A DNA stretch of 46,863 nt from Desulfocapsa sp. Its GTDB lineage: Bacteria > Desulfobacterota > Desulfobulbia > Desulfobulbales > Desulfocapsaceae. The DNA lies in assembly GCA_013792135.1 (NCBI GenBank), contig VMSP01000007.1:1-46863 (forward strand), given 5' to 3'. The position numbers and the translations under genes are program-made. Positions 34,708-45,800 of the stretch are shown here, in pieces. A model generated the notes under the pieces. That model saw only the letters and a list, made by a program, of their open reading frames with translations, did no database searches and had not been told where the DNA came from. The number at the start of each line of letters is the position of its first letter. Positions within the stretch are counted from its first letter, which is position 1.

Positions 34708-36912
34708 ATGTCGAAGATCATCTGTTCCGCTGCCATTCGTGGGGCCCGGAAAATTATAGATATGGCCGAGGAGAGTTATGAAGAGGCGTTGAAGAAATAT
34801 GGCGCTGATCATGAGGTTTCCTTTCCAAATACCGCCTATTATCTGCCAGTTATCTACAGTATGCTGGGCGCGAAGGTGGAAAAATTAGGTGATATGAAGG
34901 ATATCTTTCAGGAATGTCACAAGTTGATGCCGCCTGTGGTGACCGGGGATATCTGGCTGCCCTATCTGGCACCGGCCCTTGATGCCGGTATGGCTACCTT
35001 TTTTGCTGAGGAGATGTATGAGGCTGTTCGATATCTGAATACGCCCAACTATTACACTAAAACCGAGGATCCAACTGCCGATAGCATCTGGCTTGGCGCG
35101 GCTGATGATGTTATCTTCCGCAAACGCGGGGTTGAATTTGTTGACGGCACAGCCCCGGGTTTTGCTGCAATCATGGGAACCCCTGCCGACAAGGAAGTGG
35201 CCTCCAGGATTGCTCTCGAATTGCAGGAGAAAAATCTCTATATCTTCATGCATGACCAGACAAACGGCCTGACTATGCCTGACCTGCTGGTTCAAAATAA
35301 TGTTCAGGTGGGCTGGAATACGCGCCTGGTTCCTTTTGGCCAAAGCTATACCACAGCGGTCTTTGCCATCGGTTTTGCCTGTCGCGTGGCCATGGCCTTT
35401 GGAGGGATCAAACCTGGTGATTATAAAGGCAATCTGATCTACAATAAAGACCGGACTTTTGCCTTTGTCATGGCATTTGGCCCGGTAAGTGATGAGTGGT
35501 ACGCCAATGCCGCCGGTGCTATCAATTGGGGATTTCCGACGATCTCTGATTATGATATCCCCGAAGTTTTGCCCACCGGGATCTGTACCTACGAGCATGT
35601 CGTCTCCAATATCCCTCATGACGAGATCGTTCAGAAGGCCATCGAGGTACGCGGCCTGAAGGTGAATATCACCAAGATCGATATTCCCCTGGCCTTTGGC
35701 CCTGCCTTTGAAGGTGAACGGGTGCGTAAGGATGAGCTGTTCATGGAGTGCGGTGGTGGCCGGACTCCTGGTGTTGAGGTGCTTATTTCCAAAAACATGG
35801 ACGAGATTGAGGATGGTCTGGTCACACTCGAAGGGCCCGATATCTGTGATATTGAGCAGGGTCAGAATCTGCCTTTGGGCATTCTGGTCGAGGTGGCTGG
35901 GCGTCAGATGCAGTCTGATTTTGAACCGATCCTTGAACGTCAGTTCCATCATCTGATCAACTATATTCAGGGTATCATGCACATGGGCCAGCGGAATATC
36001 ATGTGGGTGAGGATTGGTAAGGCAGCAGTTGAAAAGGGATTTTCCTTTAAACACATCGGCACTGTCCTGCACGGGAAGTTGCATCAGGAGTTTGGCGCCA
36101 TCGTTGACAAGATCCAGGTGAAGCTCTACACCGTTGAGGATAAGGTGCGCGAGGTCATGGCCCTGGCTTCCTCTGTCTATACCGAGCGTGATCTCCGTCT
36201 GGGAGCTATGACTGATGAGACCGAGGATGTGTTCTATTCCTGTACCCTCTGTCAGTCCTTTGCCCCAAGCCATGTCTGTGTTATCACCCCTGAGCGTATC
36301 GGGATGTGTGGAGCCTATAACTGGCTGGATGGCAAGGCCTCCTATCAGATCAATCCAACCGGCCCCAACCAGCCCATTGAGAAGGGTGAATGTACTGACC
36401 CTGATAATGGCTATTACGTTGGTATCAACGAGTTTGTTAATCAGGCATCCCGGGGTGCTGTCCCTGAGGTCAGTTGCTATTCCCTGATGAATAACCCCAT
36501 GACAGCCTGTGGTTGTTTTGAGGCCATTGCTGCCATGCTGCCCACCTGTAACGGAATCATGGTGGTGAATCGTGATTTCCTCGGAATGACACCATCAGGA
36601 ATGAAGTTTACCAGTCTTGCCGGTATGGCCGGCGGCGGTAATCAGACTCCCGGTTTCATGGGGGTAAGCAAGCACTATATGACCAGTAACAAGCTGTTCA
36701 AGGCCGAGGGCGGACTCAAACGTGTGGTCTGGCTGCCCAAGATGCTGAAGGAAGAGATCAGCGAGAAACTGAAAGAGGTTTGTAAGAATATTGGTATGCC
36801 TGAGCTTTATGACATGATTGCCACTGAGGAGCAGGGGACCACCGAAGAGGAGATCCTCAAATTCCTCAAGGAAAAAGGGCATCCGGCGCTGGAGATGGAG
36901 TCGGCTGTTTAG
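34708..36912 (+). CDS. acsB: Acetyl-CoA synthase (CODH/ACS beta subunit)
   Basis: 734 residues, the bacterial length that includes the N-terminal CODH-binding domain; ribosome site AAAGGAG. The A-cluster ligands are in CTLCQSFAPSHVC (from about residue 512), GMCGAYNWLDG and MTACGCFEAI. It joins the methyl group from the corrinoid protein, CO from CooS and CoA to form acetyl-CoA, or runs in reverse. It sits directly between the MetF-AcsD fusion (37 bp away) and acsC. Confidence 0.97.
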   Translation: MSKIICSAAIRGARKIIDMAEESYEEALKKYGADHEVSFPNTAYYLPVIYSMLGAKVEKLGDMKDIFQECHKLMPPVVTGDIWLPYLAPALDAGMATFFAEEMYEAVRYLNTPNYYTKTEDPTADSIWLGAADDVIFRKRGVEFVDGTAPGFAAIMGTPADKEVASRIALELQEKNLYIFMHDQTNGLTMPDLLVQNNVQVGWNTRLVPFGQSYTTAVFAIGFACRVAMAFGGIKPGDYKGNLIYNKDRTFAFVMAFGPVSDEWYANAAGAINWGFPTISDYDIPEVLPTGICTYEHVVSNIPHDEIVQKAIEVRGLKVNITKIDIPLAFGPAFEGERVRKDELFMECGGGRTPGVEVLISKNMDEIEDGLVTLEGPDICDIEQGQNLPLGILVEVAGRQMQSDFEPILERQFHHLINYIQGIMHMGQRNIMWVRIGKAAVEKGFSFKHIGTVLHGKLHQEFGAIVDKIQVKLYTVEDKVREVMALASSVYTERDLRLGAMTDETEDVFYSCTLCQSFAPSHVCVITPERIGMCGAYNWLDGKASYQINPTGPNQPIEKGECTDPDNGYYVGINEFVNQASRGAVPEVSCYSLMNNPMTACGCFEAIAAMLPTCNGIMVVNRDFLGMTPSGMKFTSLAGMAGGGNQTPGFMGVSKHYMTSNKLFKAEGGLKRVVWLPKMLKEEISEKLKEVCKNIGMPELYDMIATEEQGTTEEEILKFLKEKGHPALEMESAV

Positions 36913-36915
36913 AAA

Positions 36916-37018
36916 CCGTTACTAAATGAGCATGGCTGTTTCTGCTCATTTAGTTTACGGATTCTTATGCCGCTCCCAAGAAACAGCCAATATTTTCCGG
37001 CTGTTTCTTGGAGTGGCG
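36916..37018 (+). other. Two consecutive stem-loops in the acsB-acsC gap
   Basis: Stem 1 pairs CCGTTACTAAATGAGCA (36916-36932) with TGCTCATTTAGTTTACGG (36943-36960), one bulge. Stem 2 pairs GCCGCTCCCAAGAAACAGCC (36969-36988) with GGCTGTTTCTTGGAGTGGCG (36999-37018), one or two mismatches. Neither is followed by a clear T run. They may protect or process the transcript, or set the acsB to acsC ratio. Confidence 0.75.
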
Positions 37019-37136
37019 TCTAGCAGATAAGATAGAAAGTCCAATTACTGATTTTTTTAGTGAATTGAGGAAAGTATATCGCTTTTCAGCTCACTATGAC
37101 TTAATTTTTTTGTTGATACAACTGGAGGATATTATC

Positions 37137-38492
37137 ATGGCTTTAACCGGCATTCAAATTCTCAAGATGCTGCCTAAAAAGAACTGCGGTGAGTGCAGCA
37201 TCCCAACCTGCCTGGCCTTTGCCATGAAGGTTGCGGCTGGTCAGGTAGAAATTGATACCTGCCCCTATGTCAGTGATGAGGCCAAGGCCATGATAGGGGA
37301 GGCTTCTGCCCCACCGATTCGCACCTTGAAGCTGGGTTGTGGTGATGATGCCTTTACCGTGGGTGGCGAGACCTGCATGTTCAGGCATGAAAAACGTTTC
37401 GTCAATCCTACTGGTATTGCCGTGCTGGTGACAACGGACATGGACGAGGCTGCTGTCAGTGGCCGGATTGAGCGTTTCAATACCTTTGTCTATGAACGTG
37501 TCGGTGTGATCATGAAGGCCGATATTATTGCCGCCAAAGACAGTAAAAATGACGAGGCTTCTTTTAGCGCCCTGGTGCAGAAGGTGCTGGATGGTTCTGC
37601 CCGTGCCAGCCTGATCCTGATCAGTGACACACCTGCCCATCTTGCTGCTGCCGCCAAGCTCTGCGGTACGCGTATCCCGTTGCTCTACGGTGCCACCGCA
37701 GAGAATGCCGATGCCATGATTCAGATTGCCAAGGATTGTTCCGCACCCCTTGCAGTCAAGGGTACAAGTATTGATAATTGTATTGATGTGACCAATACCC
37801 TGCTGGCTGCAGGCCTGAAGGATCTGGCCATTGATACCGGTGCCAGAACTTTGCGCGCTGCCTTTGAAGATAATGTCGTGGCCAGAAGATCTGCAGTGAA
37901 GGCTAAATTCAAGCCTATGGGATTTCCGACCCTGACCTTTCCCTGTGAGATGAGTGATGATCCGATGATGGAGGCGATGATAGCCTCTATCCTGATTGCC
38001 AAGTACGCAGGCATCATTGTCCTTTCAGACCTGCAGGGCGATATCCTCTTCCCACTGCTGCTTGAGCGGATGAATATCTTTACCGATCCACAGCGGCCGA
38101 TGGTGGTGACCGAGAATGTCTATCCGCTTACCGGTCCTGGCGAAGATTCTCCAGTGGTTATTACCTGTAACTTCTCGCTTACCTATTTTATCGTCTCTGG
38201 TGAGATCGAGGGCTCCAAGGTACCAACATGGCTTCTCATTAAAGACACAGAGGGCCTCTCCGTGCTTACGGCCTGGGCGGCTGGAAAATTCGGTGCTGAT
38301 ATGATCGCCCAGTTTGTGAAAAAGAGCGGGATTGAAGAGAAGGTAAAACATCGCGACCTGATTATTCCCGGCTATCTTGCCTCCCTTAAGGGAGAGCTGG
38401 AAGAGGAACTTCCTGCCTGGAATATCATTATCGGGCCGAGAGAGGCTGGCCATCTTCCTGTATTCCTGAAGGAATGGAAGCCGTCGAAATAG
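37137..38492 (+). CDS. acsC: Corrinoid iron-sulfur protein large subunit (CODH/ACS gamma)
   Basis: 451 residues from ATG 37137, preceded by TGGAGGA; the open frame reaches 43 codons further up but crosses the stem-loop region and is not family-like. The N-terminus MALTGIQILKMLPKKNCGECS, with CGECSIPTCLAFAMKVA and DTCPYV, binds the [4Fe-4S] cluster. The rest is the TIM-barrel and B12-binding region (LGCGDDAFTVGGETCMFRHE, VTENVYPLTGPGEDSPVVIT). With AcsD it carries the methyl group on cobalt between methyl-THF and AcsB. No acsE methyltransferase gene is seen nearby. Confidence 0.95.
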   Translation: MALTGIQILKMLPKKNCGECSIPTCLAFAMKVAAGQVEIDTCPYVSDEAKAMIGEASAPPIRTLKLGCGDDAFTVGGETCMFRHEKRFVNPTGIAVLVTTDMDEAAVSGRIERFNTFVYERVGVIMKADIIAAKDSKNDEASFSALVQKVLDGSARASLILISDTPAHLAAAAKLCGTRIPLLYGATAENADAMIQIAKDCSAPLAVKGTSIDNCIDVTNTLLAAGLKDLAIDTGARTLRAAFEDNVVARRSAVKAKFKPMGFPTLTFPCEMSDDPMMEAMIASILIAKYAGIIVLSDLQGDILFPLLLERMNIFTDPQRPMVVTENVYPLTGPGEDSPVVITCNFSLTYFIVSGEIEGSKVPTWLLIKDTEGLSVLTAWAAGKFGADMIAQFVKKSGIEEKVKHRDLIIPGYLASLKGELEEELPAWNIIIGPREAGHLPVFLKEWKPSK

Positions 38493-38523
38493 AGAACGAT
38501 AGTTGGCCTTAAGCCCAACCTGC

Positions 38524-38561
38524 ACTCGACCTATATTCTAAAGTGACAATGTAGGTCGAGT
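38524..38561 (+). other. Stem-loop between acsC and fdhA
   Basis: Exact arms ACTCGACCTA (38524-38533) and TAGGTCGAGT (38552-38561) enclose an 18-nt loop. A second, weaker complementarity (GTTGGCCTT with AAGCCCAAC) lies just before it. It may be an intercistronic processing or regulatory element. Confidence 0.55.
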
Positions 38562-38591
38562 TTAAACCCGACTCCACCATATGATTTGAGT

Positions 38592-41500
38592 ATGACTACT
38601 GTAACACTTACCATTAATGGCGCAGAGATAATTGCTGAGGCTGGCCTTACCATTCTTGAGGTTGCCAGACGATCGGATATCAATATTCCCACTCTCTGTC
38701 ATGTGCAGGGGAAACCTGCAGAGAACCCCTGCCAGATGTGTGTGGTGGAGATTGAAGGACAGAAAGGATTGATTCATTCTTGTGTGGGGCTGGCCCGGGA
38801 TGGGATGGTTATCTCTACTGATTCCGCTACGATTTCCGCTCACCGTCTGGAGCGTCTGGCCATCCTGGCTGAGACTCATTTTGGTGATTGTAAGGCTCCC
38901 TGTAATCTTACCTGTCCCGGTCAGATCAATGTCCAGGGCTATATAGCCCATGTTGCCAAGGGACAGTATGAAGAGGCCTTGCGTCTGGTCATGGAACGCA
39001 ACCCGCTTCCTTTTTCCGTGGGCCGGGTTTGCCCCCGTTTTTGTGAAACAAGGTGCCGTCGTCTCCTGGTAGACGAACCTGTCTCCATTAACCATCTGAA
39101 GCGTTTTGTGGCTGATTGGTGCATGCGCCATGAGATAGATCTGAAAATCCCCAAGGATGCTCCCACCGGCAAACGGATCGCGGTGATTGGCGGCGGTCCA
39201 TCCGGACTGACTGCCGCCCATTTTCTCACGAGGAAAGGGCACGATGTGACCATCTTCGAGTCTGCTCCCAAGCTGGGCGGGGCCTTGCGGTATGGCTTTC
39301 TGGAGTATCGGATCCCCAGGGATGTCCTTGATTACGAGATCAACACCATTCTGCGCTTGGGGATCTCTGTTAAACTCAGCCAGAAATGGGGAAAGGATTT
39401 TACCCTGCAGTCCCTGAAAGATCAGGGCTATGATGCCATTTATATCGCCACGGGTGCAGGTGTTGATACTCCCCTTGAAATACCGGGTGCAGTAAATCCG
39501 CACACCTCTTCGGCGATGAAGTATTTGCGTCAGGTTGCGGAAGGAAAAAAACCTGATATGGGACGGCGCGCTGCAGTGATCGGCGGCAATAATATTGCCA
39601 TGGAAGTGGCGCGTACCTTGATCAGACAGGGGGTGGCAGAGGTGACTGTCCTTTATCCCCGTTCCCGTACAGAGATGCCTGCCCATCAGCGGAATATCAG
39701 AGAGGCTCAGAAAGAAGGAGTGCAGTTTCTGCTTATGGCCTCTCCAGTTATGATCTGTGATTCCGTTGAACAAAATAGAAGACTGAATCTTGAATTAATC
39801 CGGATGAAACTGGGTGAGCCCGATGCTAAAGGGATCAGACAGCCAGAGCCTATTCCCGGATCCAGCAATACTCTGCAGGTGGATTCCATTGTCTCCTCTT
39901 TGGGCCAGACCGCTGTTGATGATACGTTCATTGGTGGAGATCTTGAAAAGTCTATTGCCCTCTCTCCCAACAAGACCATCGATGCCAATGTGCGCTCTTC
40001 GCAGATAAATATCGACGGAGTCTTTGCCGGCGGCGATGCAGTCAGTGGACCACGTTCGGTGATCCAGGCCGTTGTCTCTGCCCGTCGTGCTGCTGATAAT
40101 ATCCATTCTTTTGTCATGGGGACGCCCAAGGAAGAGGCTGAGAGCCGTTTTAACTTCACCCGCGGCAAGGGTTTTGATGACGTGGATCTGAGGAATTTTG
40201 ACGGGATTAATGTCAAGCTTCGTGAAAAGATGCCGACTCGTCCACCTGAGATCTGCAGTCAGGATTTTGATGAGGTGAAACTGGGATTTTCCGAGAAGAT
40301 GGCTCAGAATGAGGCCGAGAGATGTCTCTCCTGCGGATGTACTGCTTTTGATCGCTGTGGTCTCAAGGACCTTTCCATCAGTCATAATCTGAATATCAAC
40401 AAGAACGGCATGGGGAAGTTCCCTCATTATGCCAAGGATTTTTCTCATCCTGCCATTATTGTTGATAAAAACAAATGCATATTCTGTGGACGATGCGAGC
40501 GGGCCTGTGAATATGACGCCTTGGAGCTTGGTGCCAAGGCCTTTGATGCAAAGGGACGTCCTCTGGGTCTAATTCTGAATTTTAAGGACAATTGTGTCTC
40601 CTGCGGTAAGTGTGTTGACAACTGTTCCACCGGGGCCCTGAACAAGAAGGCCCAGACCATTCCTATCAATTCGGAACCGGTGAAAGAGGTGCGCAGCACC
40701 TGTCCTTATTGCGGCGCTGGCTGTCAGATCATACTCCGGGTCAAAGGCGACACCGTGATTGAAGTCGTTGCCGATCCAGAGCAGGCGCCCAACTATGGGG
40801 CCTTATGTGTCAAGGGCCGTTTTGGCCATGAGTTCATTCAGCATAAGGAGAGGCTGACCAAACCCCTGATCCGCAAGAACGGCATGCTGGTTGAAACCAG
40901 TTGGGATGAAGCCTATGATTACACGGCCAAGAAACTCTTTGATCTCAAAGCCATGTATGGCCCGGATTCCATTGCCGGGTTCTCCTGCGCCAGGGCTACC
41001 AACGAAGAAAACTTTCTCATGCAGAAGTTCATGCGCACCTCGATCGGTACCAATAATATCGATCATTGCGCCCGACTCTGACACGCTCCAACTGTGGCCA
41101 GTTTGGCCCTTTCATTTGGTAGCGGCGCGATGACAAGTTCCATCAGTGACGTTAAAGAATCGGATGTGATCATGGTGATTGGCTCCAATGCCGATACCAG
41201 CCATCCCACCATCGGACTGCGTATCCATCAGGCCAAGAAGAACGGAGCCAAGTTGCTGGTTGTCGATCCCCGGCGCACTGGTTTTGCCGATGAGGCTGAT
41301 ATTTGGTTGTGTTCAAATCCGGGTAGTGATGTTGCCCTGTTGAATGGTATGGTTCATATTATTCTGGAAGAGGATATCTGGGATAAAAAATTTGTTGAAG
41401 AACGTACTGAGAACTTCGAAGAATTGGAGATTGTTACTGCCAAGTACACACCTGAATACGTTGAAAAGATCACCGGCATCTCTGAGGAGCAGCTGCGCGC

Positions 41501-42716
41501 AGCCGCTCGACTCTATGCCTCACCCGGAAAAAAATGCGCCATTTATTACGGGATGGGCCTTGCCCATCATGCAACCGGCACCGATAATGTCAAGTCCATC
41601 GCCAATCTGGCCATGCTCTGCGGCAAGCTTGGGGTCGTGGGTGGCGGGGTGAATCCACTGCGCGGTCAGAATAATGTCCAGGGTGCCTGTGATATGGGCG
41701 CCCTCTACACGACTCTGCCCGGATATAGTGGTCTTGACAACAATGATGTCTTTGATCGCTTTGAAAAGTTGTGGGAGGTGAAGTTGCCCCGTCGTAAGGG
41801 CAAGGCCGCCACCGAGGTCTGGGATGCCATTCTTGAGGGTGATATCAAAGGGCTTTATTGCTTTGGTGAGGATCCGGTGCTTGCCGATCCTAACGCCTTG
41901 CATGCTGTACGGGCCCTGGAAAAGATTGATTTTCTCATCGTTCAGGATATCTTTCTCACCGAGACCGCCAAGATGGCCGATGTCGTCTTTCCAGCGGCCT
42001 GCTATGCTGAAAAAGATGGTACCTTCACCTGTACTGAGCGTCGGGTGCAGCGGGTTCGCAAGGCAGTGGATCCACCCGGTGAGGCCCGGCCTGACTGGCA
42101 GATATTCTGCGAACTTTCCCATCGCATGGGCTATGATATGCCCTACTCGAAACCGGAAGATATCTTCAAGGAAATAGCACTACTTATTCCTCAATATGCC
42201 GGGATCAGCTATGAGCGTATTGAGAAGGTAGGGCTGCAATGGCCGGTACCCGATCTGCAGCATCCCGGAACGCCGGTTCTCCATATCGGGAAATTCACCA
42301 AGGGCAGGGGCTTGTTTATCCCTGAGGATTATACCTCTCCCGTGGAGATGCCTGATGCCGACTATCCGCTGATCCTGACTACCATCAGAGAGACGGCTCA
42401 GTACAATTTTGGTTCCATGACCCGGAAGACTCCGGAAATTGAGGCCCTGTGTCCTGAGGCCCTGGCCGAGATCAATCCTGTTGATGCAGCCCGCTTGGGT
42501 ATCGCTGATCTGGATACAATCGAAGTCAGTTCAAGGCGCGGTTCGGTGCAGTTACGTGCCAAAATATCCGACCGTTCGCAGGTCGGCACCATTGCCATTC
42601 CGTATCATTTCGCTGAGGTTCCTGTGAATAACCTGACTTTAAACAGTCTTGACCGGCTTTCGCGCAGTCCACAGTATAAAATTTGCGCGATCAAGGCCAC
42701 AAAGGTCGAAACATAA
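38592..42716 (+). CDS. fdhA: Selenocysteine formate dehydrogenase fused to a GltD-like flavoprotein (in-frame UGA)
   Basis: About 1374 residues when the TGA at 41079-41081 is read as Sec (about residue 830): DHCARL-U-HAPTVASLA is the classic FdhA active site, and the frame continues cleanly to 42716. Order: [2Fe-2S] domain (LCHVQGKPAENPCQMC, about 35-60); a GltD-like Fe-S segment (CKAPCNLTCPG); FAD site IAVIGGGPSGLTAAH; NAD(P) site AAVIGGNNIAMEVA; two [4Fe-4S] clusters (CIFCGRCERAC, about 629, and CVSCGKCVDNCSTGAL); then the molybdopterin domain with CPYCGAGC (about 704). It interconverts formate and CO2, with the flavin module offering an NAD(P)H link. A hairpin (41088-41106, stem CCAACTG/CAG-TTGG with bulged U, loop TGGC) after the UGA is a SECIS candidate. 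ATG 38592 has no clear ribosome site. Confidence 0.93.
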
Positions 42717-42843
42717 GATGGCGTTGCGAAAAGACCCAAATACTTCGTTGTACTGCATCCTTCGTCACTGCGGCGTACCCAACAGTACGCCGCATTCCTC
42801 AGGATTTGTGCGCCTCGTCTTTGTGCTTTTTCGCTTAGCCATC
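42717..42843. repeat. MITE-like long imperfect palindrome between fdhA and hdrA
   Basis: The ends GATGGCGTTGCGAAAA and TTTTTCGCTTAGCCATC are inverted. The centre GCGGCGTAC-CCAACA-GTACGCCGC (42770-42793) is a perfect 9-bp hairpin, and ATCCTT/AGGAT arms lie between. The whole 127 bp can fold into one long hairpin. I recall similar intergenic repeats in deltaproteobacteria, unverified. It fills nearly the whole gap inside the cluster. Confidence 0.7.
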
Positions 42844-42892
42844 ATCTAAATATAAATGAAGACCCAAACGATCATTTTTCAGGAGTAACATT

Positions 42893-45800
42893 ATGGGTAA
42901 AGCAATGAAGAACAGAGAAGGAGCAGTCATGGTTCTCGGCGGTGGTATCGCCGGAATCCAGGCCGCGCTTGATCTGACGGAACTTGGTTTTTATGTCTAT
43001 CTGGTGGAGAAATCACCAGCGGTCGGCGGGGTGATGGCCCAGCTTGACAAAACCTTTCCGACCAATGACTGTTCACTCTGAATCCTGGCGCCAAAGCTGG
43101 TAGAGGCCGGTCGGTCTCCCAATATTGAAATGTTGACCAATGCTGATTTTCTGGCATTGGAAGGAACAGCAGGAAATTTCACCGCCACGATCAATATGCG
43201 GCCACGGTATATCGATGCCGATGCCTGTACTGCCTGTGGACTTTGTACCCAGTACTGCCCCAAGCATCATGTGGATCCCTATAATGAGGGGCTGGCCATT
43301 ACCCGGCCTATCCATATCGATTACGCCCAGGCTGTGCCTGCCACCTATTACATAGATCCGAGCTCCTGCCTCTTTTTGCAGCATGAGACCTGTCAGATCT
43401 GTGTGCCTGTCTGTCAGAGTCATGCCATTAATTTTAAGCAGCAGCCGGAAGAACGGAAACTGCAGATTGGGGCAGTGATCCTCTCGCCCGGTTTCGGCAA
43501 GATTGATCCCAAGACCCTGGAGAAGTTCAGCTACGGCAAACACCCGGATGTGGTCACAGCCTTTGAATTTGAACGGATGACCACTGCCTCCGGTCCCTTC
43601 CTGGGTGAGGTCAAATGTTTTTCCGACGGCAGGCATCCCAAACGGATGGCCTTTATCCAGTGCGTCGGCTCAAGAGACATCGGCTGCAATAACGGCTACT
43701 GTTCTTCCGTCTGCTGCATGTATGCCATCAAAGAGGCACTGGTGACCAAGGAGCATGATCCGGAAGTCGATATCACTATCTTCTACATAGATATCCGCAC
43801 CCAGGGCAAGGACTTTGACGCCGCCCGTGAGCGGGCCGAGGCCATCGGCATCAAGTTTGTCCGGGCCAAGGTGGCGGATGTCACTCCCTGGGAGAACCGT
43901 CTGCAACTGACCTATGCCACACTCGATGGTCAGCACAAGTTTGAGCCCTTTGATATGGTGGTGCTCTCCGTGGGCCTTGAGTCGCCCAAGGATGCCCAGA
44001 AGATTGCCGATATCACCAAGATCGACCTCAATAAATATGATTTCTGCGCCACCAATGGCTTCAACCCCCTGCAGACCAGTCAGGAGGGGATTGTGGTTGC
44101 CGGTGCCTTCCAGGGCCCCAAGGATATCCCTGAGTCCGTGACCCAGTCTTCGGCTGCCGCTTCATTGACCGCTGCATCGCTTAAAAAGGTGCGGGGCAAA
44201 GGCGTTGAGCTCAAGATTTATCCCGAGGAACAGGTGGTGGCGGAAGGCGATGAGGCCAGGATCGGTGTCTTTGTCTGTCATTGCGGCATCAATATCAGCT
44301 CGGTGGTGGATGTGGCCTCGGTTGCCAACTACGCCGGGGATATGAAGAATGTCACCTATTATACCGAAAACCTCTATTCCTGTTCCCAGGATGCCCAGGA
44401 GGTTATCAAGAAGAAGATCAAAGAGCACAAGCTGAACCGGGTGGTTATAGCAGCCTGTTCGCCGCGTACCCATGAGCCTCTCTTTCAGGAGACTTTGCGG
44501 GATGCCGGTCTGAACCGGAACCTCTTTGAGATGGTCAATATTCGCGATCAGTGTTCCTGGGTTCATGCCGGAGAGCCGGAGCTTGCCACCATCAAGTCCA
44601 AGGATCTGGTGCGCATGGCCGTCTCCAAGGCCCGTCATATCCAGTCCCTGCCCGAGCAGACGGTGCCGGTAACCCCCAAGGCCCTGATTATAGGCGCGGG
44701 CGTAGCGGGAATGACCGCCGCGCTGAACCTTGCCGAGCAGGGATTTGAGTCGGTCCTCATTGAAAAAGGGGAGAGTATCGGCGGTAATCTCAAGAATCTG
44801 CACCATACCCTGGCAGGCGACGAGGTGCAGTCGCACCTGAAGACCCTTGTCACCAAGGTTAACGGATCCAAAAATATAGATGTAATCTGCAATGCGGAGC
44901 TGGTGCAGACCGCAGGCTTTATCGGCAATTTTTCGTCGGTGATTGCCAGCGGTCATGGGAAGACCAAGGTCGAGCAGACCTTTGACCATGGCGTGATCAT
45001 TGTCGCCACCGGCGGCCGTGAGCATCGCCCTGACAAATATCTGCTCGGTAAGTCCAAAAAGGTTGTCACCCAGCAGGAGCTGGAGAAACAACTGGCGGGC
45101 AAGGCCAAGACCAGGGCTCCTGGTTCCATCGTCATGATTCAGTGTGCCGGCTCACGCGGTGATGATCTTAATTACTGCTCCAAGGTCTGCTGTAATCACG
45201 CCCTGAAGAATATTCTGAAGGTAAAGGAGATCAATCCTGAATCCCAGATCATTGTCCTCTACCGGGATATGCGCACCTATGGCTTTGCCGAGGACGCCTA
45301 CCTTGAGGCCCGCAAGATGGGGGTGGTCTTTATCCCCTATGAGGTGGATCGCAAACCTGAGGTAACGGAAAAGGGCGGGAAGGTTCAGGTACGTTTCTTC
45401 GACTCCATCATGCAGGAAGAGATGGTCATGAACCCGGATCTGGTGGCCCTCTCCGTGGGGATCGTGCCGGATGATACCGATACCCTCTCCAAGCTGTTGA
45501 AGCTGCCGGTGACGGCCAATAAGTTCTTCCTGGAGGCCCATGTAAAGCTGCGTCCGGTGGAGCTGTCAGTCTCCGGCGTCTATGTCTGCGGACTGGCCCA
45601 TGGACCCAAGCCTGTTGATGAGACCATCGTTCAGGCGCAGGCGGCTGCGGCTAAAGCAGCGATTCCGCTGGTCAAGGGCCATGTGACGGTTGATCCTATT
45701 GTCTCGAGTGTTGAGCAGGACAAGTGTATTGGCTGCGGCCTCTGTACCAGCCTCTGTCCCTACGGGGCCATTGTCATGCAGAAGGTGGATGGCAAGCGCA

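Noticed and set aside
34885-36273. 462-codon open frame on the minus strand
   Set aside because: It is antisense to acsB, has no family features, and arises from the strong codon bias of the real gene.
38562-39773. 403-codon open frame on the minus strand
   Set aside because: It is antisense to the fdhA N-terminal modules, whose motifs are clearly on the plus strand.
41094-42716. Separate gene starting at ATG 41094, or a broken fdhA
   Set aside because: The frame is continuous across a single TGA at the standard Sec site, so one selenoprotein explains both halves better than two genes or a nonsense mutation.
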